NCBI RefSeq assembly: GCF_004005945.1 | Contig: NZ_SACS01000012.1 | Span: 94,007-158,006 of the forward strand | Direction: 5' to 3' | From: Rheinheimera riviphila | Lineage (GTDB): Bacteria > Pseudomonadota > Gammaproteobacteria > Enterobacterales > Alteromonadaceae | DNA length: 64,000 nucleotides | Shown: in pieces, positions 16,762 through 26,053 of the stretch | Layout of the letters: the number at the start of each line of letters is the position of its first letter | Position numbering within the stretch: the stretch's first letter is position 1 | Notes under the pieces: model-generated | What the model saw: the letters and a program-made list of their open reading frames with translations, nothing else | The model's database searches: none | Told to the model about the DNA's origin: nothing | Position numbers and translations under genes: made by a program

Positions 16762-18276
16762 TTAAAACGGACATTTCCCGACACCGGCGTTTGCCAGTAC
16801 AAAGTTTTTCACATCACTCGTGGGCACTATTTTGTAGTCATACGGCAGGTTTAAAACGCCTGTAGACAACATGTCGGCACCAGCGATCACGCCGTCGGCC
16901 GGACTTTCAACCCAGTTTGCATCAACCAATGCATTATCCCGCGTATCCCAATAACCCAATGCTGCTGAGTAAAATGACACTACCGGATTGGTCACTTGCT
17001 CAAACAAATTGTTTTCGATACGGATAATGGCGCCCATCCGCGGATTAATGCCGGTTTCCAGCATATTGCGGTAGTAGTTGTTGTAGATGTGGCTTTGGCC
17101 AAACCGGAACAACGGCAGCCGTGAGTTCACATTTTCAAAATAGTTGTGATGGAAAGTCACCCGGCGCTGATAATCGTCGGTATCACTGGAGCCCCACAAT
17201 GAAGTTTTCCAGCTGGTATGCAAATAGTTAAATGACAAAGTCACGTTATCGATATCTTTTTTGCCGCTGACCAGTTCATCAAAATGGTCTTTATCGACAT
17301 CCAACCGGTTGGAAATTTCGTTGTGGTCAATCCAGATATTGCGAGCCGGACCTTCGATAGTGATACCGTCTTTGTCACCGGTGTCGACATTGCGGATTTT
17401 TAAGTTGCGGATAATCACATTGTCGGCGCGGAAGATTTTAATGCCGATGCCATCTAACAACGCGGTATTGCCAACGCCAATAATGCTGACATCGCGCAGA
17501 TCTTTGACTTCAAACTTGCTGGCGCCACCAGAGTTGGCGATGGTTAACGTGCCATTGACGCGCACCGTTAACGGCCGGTTTGGATCTTTGTTTTTAAGCG
17601 CAGCAACCAGCTGTGCGCCGGTAGTAACGGTTACACGGGTTGAACGTAAACCCAGGCCGCCGGTGGTGCCGTTTTGTAAACTGGCAAAACCTTGTGGGCT
17701 GCTGGCGCAAGCATTAAAAGCGCCCCAAACTGGTTTGCCGGTAGCGCCCGGATTACCGATGGGGGGTGTGATTGGGCCCGGTTCTGGATCCGGATCAATC
17801 GGTGGTTCCGGGTCCACTGGATCTGGTTCTTCAGTATCGGTGCTTTGATACACTTCAAATTCGGCAATTTTTGGTGCGTTATTGGCGGTGATGATCAGTA
17901 AGTTCAGCTTTTTCATGCTGACTTCACCGAGGTTCACTTTAAGCGCTGGGCCAATGCTGCTGCCAGCTGCGAGCACAGTACCGTTGTCATGATTGACCAA
18001 ACGCCAGCTCGTCACTTCATTGCCATCTTCACGCAAGATCACTTGGTTAAAAGCAATTGCGCTGCTCCATTTTACCGAAACCCGCTCATTGCTGGCGCCA
18101 GCTGGTTGCCAGAAGGTCGCGAGATTGGCGTCTTTGACAAAACCATAACTGCTGCCAGCACCTTTACTGGTGCCGTCAGATCCGGCACCAGGGCCGGTGA
18201 TGGCAAGATTATCTGCCGCGAGGGAACTAAAACTAAGCGCACATAAGGTGCTGGAGATTAATAATTTCGATTTCAT
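16762..18276 (-). CDS. Secreted pectate lyase (PL1) with N-terminal discoidin-like domain
   Basis: Cleaves pectate (polygalacturonate) outside the cell by beta-elimination. The 504-residue precursor has a signal peptide (residues 1-21, ending SSLAA). A domain of about 120 residues resembling F5/8-type carbohydrate binding follows, then a Pro/Asp/Glu-rich linker (about 148-180) and a PL1 right-handed beta-helix. Lyase motifs include VIIRNLKIRN, NIWIDHNEIS, VTFHHNYFENVNSRLPLFRF and HIYNNYYRN; the Arg of SRLPLFR fits the catalytic position. It is transcribed alone, with a PEP-CTERM protein gene upstream on the same strand. It suggests growth on plant or algal polysaccharide. Confidence 0.92.
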   Translation of the reverse strand: MKSKLLISSTLCALSFSSLAADNLAITGPGAGSDGTSKGAGSSYGFVKDANLATFWQPAGASNERVSVKWSSAIAFNQVILREDGNEVTSWRLVNHDNGTVLAAGSSIGPALKVNLGEVSMKKLNLLIITANNAPKIAEFEVYQSTDTEEPDPVDPEPPIDPDPEPGPITPPIGNPGATGKPVWGAFNACASSPQGFASLQNGTTGGLGLRSTRVTVTTGAQLVAALKNKDPNRPLTVRVNGTLTIANSGGASKFEVKDLRDVSIIGVGNTALLDGIGIKIFRADNVIIRNLKIRNVDTGDKDGITIEGPARNIWIDHNEISNRLDVDKDHFDELVSGKKDIDNVTLSFNYLHTSWKTSLWGSSDTDDYQRRVTFHHNYFENVNSRLPLFRFGQSHIYNNYYRNMLETGINPRMGAIIRIENNLFEQVTNPVVSFYSAALGYWDTRDNALVDANWVESPADGVIAGADMLSTGVLNLPYDYKIVPTSDVKNFVLANAGVGKCPF

Positions 18277-18375
18277 CGTCTTTTATCCTGTTGATTTATA
18301 GTTATTTATTTTTGAATATCAACTTGTCACGAATTGCACCGAAAACAGCTTTTGACGGCGAACCATCGCAGGCAG

Positions 18376-19059
18376 TTAACGGGGAGAACGTTGCAGGTGC
18401 CTTACCTGGATACGCCAAGCGATCAGCAGCATTGCAAACAACGCAGCCGGGGCAGGGCTTGGGACTTCATCAACGGCGGCGAGGCCCAAAGTCAGATTGT
18501 CAAAAGCTGCCCATTGGCTGGCTGCAGAAAAATCAATGGAGCGGGCAGTCCCTTCGAACAGCACGCTCGCCAGGCTCCAACTACAAAACAGCGAATCGCC
18601 GGCACAATCACGGTCAAACTGATTGCTGATATTAAAGCTGGCGACCAGATTGCCACTGCCATTTTCGCCGTCATACAGGTTAATTATGGCGTCCAGCGCC
18701 GAGCTGAAATACAACGAAAAGCCACCGCTAAAACCAGCTGCGATATTTAACCAAGCGGTGGAACTATCAAAAAACAGCACCGTAGCACCAGATGGCACAT
18801 TGCTGAAGCCACTGCTGCCGTCGGCGGTAGCAATCAAGGCGAGGGCGCTGCTACTAAAACCAACACCATGGTTATCGCCACTGTTGCCTTGACTATCGGT
18901 ACCCAGATTATAAAAATCCAATAACTGACTTTCGTTGCCGGCACCTTCAAAATCCAGTTCAATCGGTGCTGCAACTGCAGCAAAACTACTGATACTCAGC
19001 AGCAAGCTTAAGGCCGTAACTTTTAGTCGCTGGCCAATATTCCTTGGTTGGTTATTCAT
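18376..19059 (-). CDS. PEP-CTERM-type surface protein
   Basis: A 227-residue exported protein. A signal peptide at residues 8-31 ends in AVAAP. The mature part is a beta-rich, Ser/Gly-rich domain with two Cys (DRDCAGDSLFCSW). The C-terminus has a PEP-CTERM-like tripartite tail: VPSPAP, a hydrophobic helix, then basic residues. Such tails are processed by exosortase. ATG 19059 is preferred because the signal peptide then starts properly; the frame extends further upstream to 19272 without coding character. It precedes the pectate lyase on the same strand, 99 bases away. Function unknown. Confidence 0.7.
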   Translation of the reverse strand: MNNQPRNIGQRLKVTALSLLLSISSFAAVAAPIELDFEGAGNESQLLDFYNLGTDSQGNSGDNHGVGFSSSALALIATADGSSGFSNVPSGATVLFFDSSTAWLNIAAGFSGGFSLYFSSALDAIINLYDGENGSGNLVASFNISNQFDRDCAGDSLFCSWSLASVLFEGTARSIDFSAASQWAAFDNLTLGLAAVDEVPSPAPAALFAMLLIAWRIQVRHLQRSPR

Positions 19060-19295
19060 AATGACTCCATCGGTTGTTGTTGAAAAAAGCGCCAATGTTG
19101 CGCTTACCGATAGAATCTGACCCAACAAGCTGCCGCGTGCTACTTCATATCTGGAACAAAATGCAGATAGTGGTTTTGAAATATTCTGAACAACATATCT
19201 GATTGATAAATATACGAATATTGAAATGCCACCGAGAGACATTTTTACACTCATTTCTCTTGATGAGGGCAAGCTGCGTGCTGGTGACTTTTAAA

Positions 19296-21098
19296 CTAAA
19301 GCGTCGCCAACCAAAGCTGTTGTTGCGGGGTTTCTTCAGCTGCTTGCAACCAGGCAATCAATTCTGGTGCGGCCTGTAGTTGCAAACTGGTAGTTAGCAG
19401 CCGTTGTTGGCGAAAAAAATGGAGCTGTAAGCTTTCACCAAGCGGTAACCGTTGCAGCAATTGCTGGAAGTTTTGCTCAGTCGCTTTCAAACCGCCGATG
19501 GCAATCAGCACATCTCCCACCATCAAACCAGCCTGATAAGCTGCTGAGCCAAGTGGCACAGCGCTAATCGTCAATCCTTCGTTATTGGCTTGATATAAAG
19601 CGCCAAAATCACGCACCGCTTGTAACGCTTGCGCAGGGCCGGACAGATCTTTATTCGATTCAGCGGCGCGCCACTGTAAAGTAATGCCTAAGATCAAAAG
19701 CGAGGCTTCAAGTGGCAGCGGCTCAGTGCCATGCACCCAATCTTTACATTGCTGGACCAGTTCGTCGTTTTGACTGTAATGGCGTAGTTGATCGAAAAAC
19801 TCATGCTCGTCACTGCCTAAACCACTCACGCCAAACTGCTGCCAACATTGTCGCATCAGCCCGTCCAGCGATAAATCGGCTGCTCGCAACTGCGCATCCA
19901 AACAGAGCGCCACTAAACTGCCTTTGCCGTAATAACTAACCACTGAATTGATGGCATTTTCATCTTGCTGGTAAAACTTGGTCCAGGCGGTGAAGCTACT
20001 ATCGGCTAGACTTTGCCTGGAATTACTCGGCGCCCGATTGACCCGGCTGATGGTTTTACTGAGGGTGGTCAGGTATTGCGGCAGTTGAATTAAACCAGCG
20101 CGCAGTAGCGCTAAATCGTCGTAATATGAGGTGAAACCTTCGTACAACCATAGCTGGCTGGTGTATTGCTCTGCGTCCAACTGATAATTCAGGAAGGTCG
20201 CAGGCTTGGCGCGTTTTACCCACCAGGTATGAAAATACTCGTGGCTGCAAAGCGCCAGATAATTTTGATAATCTTCGGTCAGTTCTGTCGGCAGTTGTGG
20301 ATTGGGCAAGTCATAACGATTACATAACAACAAAGTTGAATTGTGATGCTCCAGCCCGCCGTACCCGTTGTCAACAATCCAGTTTAAAAACCAATATTCG
20401 TTTAAATCAGCCGGCAATCCGCCAAACACGGCCGCCTGTTGCTGGCAAATCGGCAGCAAATCCCGTTCAATCCTCGCTAAATCGGCAAGCACTGCACCAG
20501 CAAATACCAGATGATGGGTAATGCCTACAACTTCGAAGCTGCGATGGGCTAATTCACCCATTAATAGCGGGCTGTCAATCAGTTGCTGGTAGTCGTTGGC
20601 CCGATAATCACCAAAACCAAGCAGGGCGGTATTATCCAGCCGTTGTAGACCGGTCGCCAGTTGCCATTGTGGTTTGGCGCTAACCGGCCGCACGGTGACA
20701 CGCTGCGGCACATGTTCCAGACCCTGGACGCTGAGGCAACAAGCAGCAGGATTCAGCACCGCCACCTGGTCGTTGACGTAACAGGCCCGCACTGACAAAT
20801 CAAAGGCATAAACGTGATAGCGGACGGTGATGGGTTTGCCGCGGTTTTGCACATGCCAGCTATGTTTATCGATGGCGGTGACAGTTAATTCACCATGCTG
20901 ATCATGGGCGTTTAATGCGGCGAGATGCCTTGCAAAGTTTCTGATCAGATAACTGCCGGGGATCCACGCCGGAAGTTGCAATGTGATAGGCTGATGGTTG
21001 CCGGACAAATCAGCACCGGGCGGCAGAAAATCCAGTTGAACCCCAACCAAATGGGCGGTTAAATCCTCAATCCAAAGCTGGAAAGCAACTTGTTGCAT
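19296..21098 (-). CDS. M61-family metallopeptidase with PDZ domain
   Basis: A glycyl-aminopeptidase-like zinc enzyme of about 600 residues. The zinc motif HEYFH is at about residue 286 and the third ligand Glu in LWLYEGF at about 320. The N-terminal half is the beta-rich M61 domain with a conserved start (QLWIEDL, LQLPAWIPGSYLIRNFARHL). A PDZ domain covers about 490-580 (AAYQAGLMVGDVLIAIGG). No signal peptide is evident, so it is probably cytoplasmic. ATG 21098 is chosen over the GTG directly before it. It is divergent from hinT. Confidence 0.9.
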   Translation of the reverse strand: MQQVAFQLWIEDLTAHLVGVQLDFLPPGADLSGNHQPITLQLPAWIPGSYLIRNFARHLAALNAHDQHGELTVTAIDKHSWHVQNRGKPITVRYHVYAFDLSVRACYVNDQVAVLNPAACCLSVQGLEHVPQRVTVRPVSAKPQWQLATGLQRLDNTALLGFGDYRANDYQQLIDSPLLMGELAHRSFEVVGITHHLVFAGAVLADLARIERDLLPICQQQAAVFGGLPADLNEYWFLNWIVDNGYGGLEHHNSTLLLCNRYDLPNPQLPTELTEDYQNYLALCSHEYFHTWWVKRAKPATFLNYQLDAEQYTSQLWLYEGFTSYYDDLALLRAGLIQLPQYLTTLSKTISRVNRAPSNSRQSLADSSFTAWTKFYQQDENAINSVVSYYGKGSLVALCLDAQLRAADLSLDGLMRQCWQQFGVSGLGSDEHEFFDQLRHYSQNDELVQQCKDWVHGTEPLPLEASLLILGITLQWRAAESNKDLSGPAQALQAVRDFGALYQANNEGLTISAVPLGSAAYQAGLMVGDVLIAIGGLKATEQNFQQLLQRLPLGESLQLHFFRQQRLLTTSLQLQAAPELIAWLQAAEETPQQQLWLATL

Positions 21099-21167
21099 CA
21101 CTTATACTCGGCGTTATCTGAAAAACGTCAGTATATACTCAAAGTATTTGATTAAAAGGACCTTGTT

Positions 21168-21518
21168 ATGGCCGAAGAAACCATTTTTTCAAAAATTATC
21201 CGCCAGGAAATTCCTACTGAATTGTTGTATCAGGACGAACTGGTCACCGCTTTTCGCGATATTCACCCGCGCACACCCACCCATATTCTGATTGTGCCAA
21301 ATGTGTTGATCCCAACCGTCAATGATGTTGAACCGCAGCATGAAATGGCGCTTGGCCGAATGTTTACGGTGGCGCGCAAACTGGCAGCGAAAGAGGGGAT
21401 CAGCGACGATGGTTATCGATTGATCGTCAACTGTAATCGCCACGGCGGGCAAGAGGTGTATCATATTCATATGCATTTGGTCGGTGGTCAGCCATTGGGC
21501 GCGATGCTGGCACGTTAA
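21168..21518 (+). CDS. hinT: HinT, HIT-family purine nucleoside phosphoramidase
   Basis: Hydrolyses AMP-lysine and other phosphoramidates in the cytoplasm. The 116 residues contain the histidine-triad motif HIHMHLVGG at about residues 99-107, and the conserved beginning [26 protein letters not shown] precedes ATG 21168. Length and motif are normal for the family, and there are no unusual features. Confidence 0.95.
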   Translation: MAEETIFSKIIRQEIPTELLYQDELVTAFRDIHPRTPTHILIVPNVLIPTVNDVEPQHEMALGRMFTVARKLAAKEGISDDGYRLIVNCNRHGGQEVYHIHMHLVGGQPLGAMLAR

Positions 21519-21650
21519 CTTCGACGGCGTCACATTTATTTAGACGTTTTTGACGTCGCGAAAAATATTCGCAATCAATGCAGCTGATTTGATTGGCTTT
21601 TGTCGCTAAGCCCACTAAAATCCGCGCCTTTTGCGCCACAGGAGTCCGTT

Positions 21651-22049
21651 ATGACCCATGAAGCTTTAGTTGCGATCCGCACCGAATATGCCGTGACCCG
21701 GGTCACCAAAACGGTATTTCCGGGACGCACCAATCATCACAACACCCTGTTTGGTGGTGAAGCGCTGGCCTGGATGGATGAAGCGGCATTTATCGCCGCA
21801 ACCCGGTTTTGCCGCAAACCATTGGTGACTGTGTCATCGGACCGGGTTGATTTTAAAGAATCGATCCCAGCCGGCACCATCGTTGAACTGGTGGCACGAA
21901 TTGAACATGTCGGCCGCACCAGTATCCGGGTGCTGGTCGATATTTTTGTTGAGGATATGTATAACGACGATCAGCACAAAGCGATTTCCGGCACTTTTAC
22001 TTTCGTAGCACTGGGGCCAGATCGCAAACCAACACCGGTATTAGGCTAA
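21651..22049 (+). CDS. Acyl-CoA thioesterase, hot-dog fold (YciA-like)
   Basis: A 132-residue hot-dog thioesterase that hydrolyses acyl-CoA in the cytoplasm. The motif NHHNTLFGGEALAWMDEAAFIAA at about 26-48 carries the catalytic-site Asn and Asp/Glu pattern of the YciA/BFIT group. A second motif is DRVDFKESIPAG. ATG 21651 has an AGGAG site seven bases upstream and gives the normal length; the frame extends upstream to 21600 without support. Acyl specificity cannot be told from sequence. Confidence 0.88.
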   Translation: MTHEALVAIRTEYAVTRVTKTVFPGRTNHHNTLFGGEALAWMDEAAFIAATRFCRKPLVTVSSDRVDFKESIPAGTIVELVARIEHVGRTSIRVLVDIFVEDMYNDDQHKAISGTFTFVALGPDRKPTPVLG

Positions 22050-22061
22050 AAGCCTCTACAA

Positions 22062-22105
22062 ACAACCCTGCAGCTTCAAGGATGCAGGGTAAAGTTGTAG
22101 TTTTT
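22062..22105 (+). terminator. Rho-independent terminator after the thioesterase gene
   Basis: ACCCTGCA pairs with TGCAGGGT, with an outer ACAA/TTGT pairing around a small AAA bulge, followed by a T5 run. It begins 13 bases after the stop codon. Confidence 0.8.
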
Positions 22106-22158
22106 GTGGCGGGGCGTTACAGTGGTCTAACCATTAAAAGCCAACTAGAGCTATCCCT

Positions 22159-22626
22159 ATGAAAACAATTGAACAATGGTTTGCTGAATACGCAGTCAGT
22201 CACCAAAATCCGACCAACAAAAAAATCCACTTTTTAGCGGTACCGCTGATTTATTTAACGGTGTTCGGCTTGTTATGGCAAATCCCGATGCCATTCAGCG
22301 GTTTTGCCGCACAGCAAATTAACTGGCCATTATTGTTGTGTTTGCCGGTGTTAGGTTTTTATTTCAGTTTATCCTTTGTCATTGGTATCGGCATGACGAT
22401 TTACAGCGCTTTTGTGGTGTTGTTTTTACGCTGGTTTGAATCGGCGGTGAGCATGGATGTGTGGCTGGCGTCATTGTTGTTGTTTATTCTGATGTGGGTG
22501 TTGCAGTTTGTTGGCCATCATATCGAAGGCAAAAAACCGTCATTTTTTAAAGATTTACAGTTCCTGCTGATTGGACCGGCCTGGATTTTAGGTTTTATCC
22601 TGCGTCGATTTGGCATCCGGTACTAA
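22159..22626 (+). CDS. DUF962/Mpo1-like membrane protein
   Basis: A 155-residue integral membrane protein of the Mpo1/YGL010w family; the yeast member is an Fe(II) dioxygenase shortening 2-hydroxy fatty acids. The family start is clear (WFAEYAVSHQNPTNKKIHFL). There are four hydrophobic segments, at about 25-45, 58-78, 80-100 and 108-125, and a late FVGHHIEGKKPSFFKDLQFL motif with the conserved His pair. The bacterial substrate is not established. It stands alone downstream of a terminator. Confidence 0.88.
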   Translation: MKTIEQWFAEYAVSHQNPTNKKIHFLAVPLIYLTVFGLLWQIPMPFSGFAAQQINWPLLLCLPVLGFYFSLSFVIGIGMTIYSAFVVLFLRWFESAVSMDVWLASLLLFILMWVLQFVGHHIEGKKPSFFKDLQFLLIGPAWILGFILRRFGIRY

Positions 22627-22793
22627 TAAACCCACCAAGCAATGAGGTCGCAACCGTATTGCCGGCCGCAGTTATCGCCTGAATTGACGGCAATAGTTGC
22701 GACTAACGGTGAGGTCACTGAGTTTAACGCTGCAGGGCGAAAGCGGTTCTTTGGTATAATCGCTGCGTGTTCAGCCGCAGTTTTTAACGAGAA

Positions 22794-23879
22794 GTGTCCT
22801 TGCAAAGAATTTTTGAAGACCGCAACCGCCAGTTCTGGATCCTGCATACCTTAGGTTGGATGGGTTTTGCTGTGGTTGGCTACCTGGGGTCGTTGTTCCA
22901 GGAAATGCGTGAAGCCTACTTGTTTGTGGTGGCGCTGGACGCATATGCCGGCTGGTTGTTGTCCATTCCACTGCGCTATTTATTTCAGCGGATCTGGAGC
23001 TGGAGTCCGTGGCAGATGATCCTGTCGATTATGCTGGTGGCTTTTATTGTCGCTTGCGTCTGGACCGTGATCAAAAATTTCAATTATTGGGAAATTTATC
23101 GCCATGGCTACCGGCCAGATGAATGGATCCAATACTTCAAACAAACTTCCGTTGGTTTTTACGTGATCCTGAGCTGGAGCGGCCTCTATTTTGGTATTCG
23201 CTATTACCAGACCTTACAGCAGGAAAAACAAAAATCGCTGACTGCGTCGAACAAAGCCCATGAAGCGCAACTAAAAATGTTGCGTTATCAGCTCAATCCG
23301 CACTTTTTATTTAATACCCTCAACGCCATATCAACGCTAGTGCTGATTAACGAAGCCGATACTGCAAATAAGATGCTGAGCCGCCTTAGCGATTTTCTGC
23401 GGTATTCTCTGTATAAAGACCCGATTAAAAAAGTACCGTTGCAGCAGGAAATTTATGCGGCGAATTTGTATCTGGAAATTGAAAAAGTCCGGTTTACCGA
23501 ACGCTTAACCATTGAACTTGATGTCGCAACGAATACTGAACTGGCGTTAGTGCCAAGCCTGATTTTGCAACCTTTAGTAGAAAATGCCATCAAATACGCG
23601 GTTGCGACCCAAACCGCCGGTGGCACCATCAGCATCAAGGCTCGAAAATTTGGCCACGATTTGTTGATTGAAGTCGCCGACAATGGCCCTGGCATGCCAA
23701 TCGACGATGGTTTACCCAAAGACAGCGGCGGTGTTGGCCTGGTCAATACCCGCGAGCGCTTAGCAGCACTTTATGACAAAGACTTTTCGTTAGTGCTGAC
23801 TCATAATCAGCCGCAAGGCGTAAAAGTGAATATCCGGATCCCGTTTGAGGTGGAACTGAACGATGAAGAACTTGCTTAA
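22794..23879 (+). CDS. LytS/AlgZ-type membrane histidine kinase
   Basis: Sensor kinase of a LytS/LytTR two-component pair. The 361 residues have four membrane helices in the first 140 positions, a short coiled coil, and the His_kinase domain. The phospho-acceptor is His170 in LRYQLNPHFLFNTLNAIS, followed by an HATPase with LVENAIKYAV and EVADNGPGMP. The start is taken as GTG 22794; TTG 22800 is a possible alternative. A TATAAT at 22755-22760 is a likely -10 box. It overlaps the response regulator gene by 17 bases, so they are coupled. The signal is unknown. Confidence 0.9.
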   Translation: MSLQRIFEDRNRQFWILHTLGWMGFAVVGYLGSLFQEMREAYLFVVALDAYAGWLLSIPLRYLFQRIWSWSPWQMILSIMLVAFIVACVWTVIKNFNYWEIYRHGYRPDEWIQYFKQTSVGFYVILSWSGLYFGIRYYQTLQQEKQKSLTASNKAHEAQLKMLRYQLNPHFLFNTLNAISTLVLINEADTANKMLSRLSDFLRYSLYKDPIKKVPLQQEIYAANLYLEIEKVRFTERLTIELDVATNTELALVPSLILQPLVENAIKYAVATQTAGGTISIKARKFGHDLLIEVADNGPGMPIDDGLPKDSGGVGLVNTRERLAALYDKDFSLVLTHNQPQGVKVNIRIPFEVELNDEELA

Positions 23880-24690
23880 AGTTGTAGTAGTGGATGACGA
23901 ACCATTAGCACGCAAGGGTATGCTGATGCGACTGGCGGCATTTCCTGAGTTGCAGGTGGTTGGCGAATGCAGCAATGGTGCCGAAGCCATTAGCGCGGTG
24001 AAAGAGCTGTCACCTGACGTGGTGTTCCTGGATGTCGAAATGCCGGTGCTGGATGGTTTTGCCGTGCTAAAAACACTGCAACAGCAACAGGTCAAACTGC
24101 CTTACATTATTTTTGTCACAGCTTTTGATCAATACGCTTTAAATGCATTTGACGTCAACGCTGTCGATTATGTGTTAAAACCGGTTGAAACCGAGCGTTT
24201 GCGCGCCGCAGTATTTAAATTATTAAAAGCCTTTGAAGCCGAAGACGACCATCGTCATAAAGGCCAATTGGCGGAAGCAGTCGCGAAACTGACGGGCGAA
24301 GCCGCTGGCAATATTCTGCAACGACTGGATCAGGAAGAGCCAGTGATGAACGACCGTTTCCCTGATGCGATCAGTATCAAAGACAGTGGTGAAATTACCC
24401 GGGTGCCGGTTGGCAGCATTGATTGGGTCGACGCCGCCGGTGACTATATGTGTATCCACACTAGCGATGGTCAAACTCATATTCTGCGCCGTACTATGAA
24501 AGAACTGGAACAAGAGCTGGACCCACGCTTGTTCGTGCGGGTGCATCGTTCGGCCATCGTCAATGTGAATACCATTGCCAAGCTGCAAATGTTACCCAAC
24601 GGCGAACATCAGCTGATGTTAACCAATGGCCAGGCAGTGAAGGTTAGCCGCAGCTATAAAGACCGCGTTAAAACGGTGTTTAGTTCTTAA
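23863..24690 (+). CDS. LytTR-family response regulator
   Basis: A DNA-binding response regulator of 275 residues. The receiver has acidic residues Asp11-Asp12, phospho-acceptor Asp57 (VVFLDVEMP) and Lys in VDYVLKPVE. A linker rich in Glu/Ala follows, then the LytTR domain at about 165-270 (DWVDAAGDYMCIHT, LRRTMKELEQEL, FVRVHRSAIVNVN, VKVSRSYKDRVK). It is coupled to the LytS-type kinase. Family members bind direct repeats upstream of their targets; none could be assigned here. Confidence 0.93.
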   Translation: MKNLLKVVVVDDEPLARKGMLMRLAAFPELQVVGECSNGAEAISAVKELSPDVVFLDVEMPVLDGFAVLKTLQQQQVKLPYIIFVTAFDQYALNAFDVNAVDYVLKPVETERLRAAVFKLLKAFEAEDDHRHKGQLAEAVAKLTGEAAGNILQRLDQEEPVMNDRFPDAISIKDSGEITRVPVGSIDWVDAAGDYMCIHTSDGQTHILRRTMKELEQELDPRLFVRVHRSAIVNVNTIAKLQMLPNGEHQLMLTNGQAVKVSRSYKDRVKTVFSS

Positions 24691-24704
24691 ATTTACTGCT
24701 TTAT

Positions 24705-24738
24705 ACCCAGAACTCAGAATTTTTTCTGAGTTCTGGGT
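24705..24738. terminator. Hairpin terminator between response regulator and pfkA
   Basis: ACCCAGAACTCAGA and its exact complement TCTGAGTTCTGGGT form a 14-pair stem with a short AT loop, between two converging genes. It has no long T run on the plus side after the stem, so efficiency is uncertain. Confidence 0.65.
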
Positions 24739-24749
24739 TCTGACAAACT

Positions 24750-25760
24750 TCAAACTTTTCGCGGACTACTGTCCTGCAACATGCGTTCTTGCCAATCAAG
24801 TAAGTATCTATCTGTCTGCTTTTTCTTATCGCCGGTTAAACTCAACGGAAACAACACTGCCTGACCCCCTTGTTCACCGGCCATCATCAGATGCGCATTG
24901 CCGAGTAATAATTGCTCCACCGCATAGGCGCCAAGTTTAGTCGCGAGAATACGATCTGAGCCAACCGGGCTGCCGCCACGTTGCAAATGTCCTAACACAC
25001 AAGCACGACATTCAATGCTTGTGGCTTTTGTCAGCTCCGCTGCCAAGGCTGTCGCGCCAGCAGGATACATAGTTTCAGCAATCACAATAATGTAGCTGCT
25101 CCGGCCAAACTGTTGTTGCAGCTGTTGGATATCCCGTTGTAAATCGACAACATCCACATCACCATATTCCGGGCAAATAATTTGCTCGGCGCCGCTGGCA
25201 ATACCGGCCGCCAGCGCCAGATAGCCGGTATGGCGTCCCATCACTTCAATCAGAAATATCCGCTCAAAGGCATCGGCGGTGTCGCGGATTTTATCGATGG
25301 CATCCAATGCGGTATCTAATGCTGTGGCAAAGCCAATGGTAAAATCCGTGCCGTCGACGTCATTGTCGATAGTGCCAGGGATACCGACAATCTGGCCTTG
25401 GTAAAATGGCGCTATCGCCTGACAGCCACGAAAACTACCGTCGCCGCCGATCACAATAAGCGCCTCAATGCCATTTTTATGCAGCAATTCTGCGGCTTGT
25501 GCCGGTCCATTGGGTTGCTCCAACTGTTTACAACGCGCACTTTTAAGGATGGTGCCACCTTGCTGGATAATATGCAGCACTTGTGCGCGATGCAGCTGTT
25601 GGAATTCATTGCTGAAAATGCCATTAAAACCATGCGAAAAGCCAATCACTTCAATACCTTGGACTGCTGCGGTCATGACCACCGCGCGGATTACTGCATT
25701 CATCCCAGGCGCGTCACCACCTGAAGTTAACAGGCCAATTTTTCGGATAGGCTGGCTCAT
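24750..25760 (-). CDS. pfkA: 6-phosphofructokinase, PfkA family
   Basis: Phosphorylates fructose 6-phosphate in glycolysis. The 336-residue protein has GLLTSGGDAPGMNAVIRAVV at the start, the nucleotide motif IVIGGDGSFRG, the catalytic PGTIDNDVDGTD, and FLIEVMGRHTGYLA. GGDGS suggests ATP rather than pyrophosphate as donor. ATG 25760 (MSQPIRKIG) is chosen; the frame extends upstream to 25829 but without family similarity. Having pfkA together with a full Entner-Doudoroff set implies both routes are genetically present. Confidence 0.93.
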   Translation of the reverse strand: MSQPIRKIGLLTSGGDAPGMNAVIRAVVMTAAVQGIEVIGFSHGFNGIFSNEFQQLHRAQVLHIIQQGGTILKSARCKQLEQPNGPAQAAELLHKNGIEALIVIGGDGSFRGCQAIAPFYQGQIVGIPGTIDNDVDGTDFTIGFATALDTALDAIDKIRDTADAFERIFLIEVMGRHTGYLALAAGIASGAEQIICPEYGDVDVVDLQRDIQQLQQQFGRSSYIIVIAETMYPAGATALAAELTKATSIECRACVLGHLQRGGSPVGSDRILATKLGAYAVEQLLLGNAHLMMAGEQGGQAVLFPLSLTGDKKKQTDRYLLDWQERMLQDSSPRKV

Positions 25761-26053
25761 AAGATGATCCTTTGTTAGAAATGGACAGTATGTATAAAGC
25801 GATGTTCTGACTTCTATGCGATGTCGCACTGAGGGCGGAAGTTTCGCAGTTGATGCCGGGTTCTAGTATCGGTATTTGTCAGCTATATGTTATTGATGCA
25901 ACGCAAAGAATATAAAAAAGTAAGGCAAAAAAACTGATATATCCGGATACGACCAATAGCCATCAAAATCACACGAAATCCGGCGACAGCAAGGCGAAAA
26001 ACAGCGAAAATAGCGCGCCTTCAAAGTTCCTCTTTTTTCAACGGAAATTCATT

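Noticed and set aside
17261..17848. 195-residue open frame antisense to the pectate lyase
   Set aside because: It lies wholly opposite a well-supported gene, has low-complexity Gly/Ser content mirroring the linker, and no ribosome site or family match.
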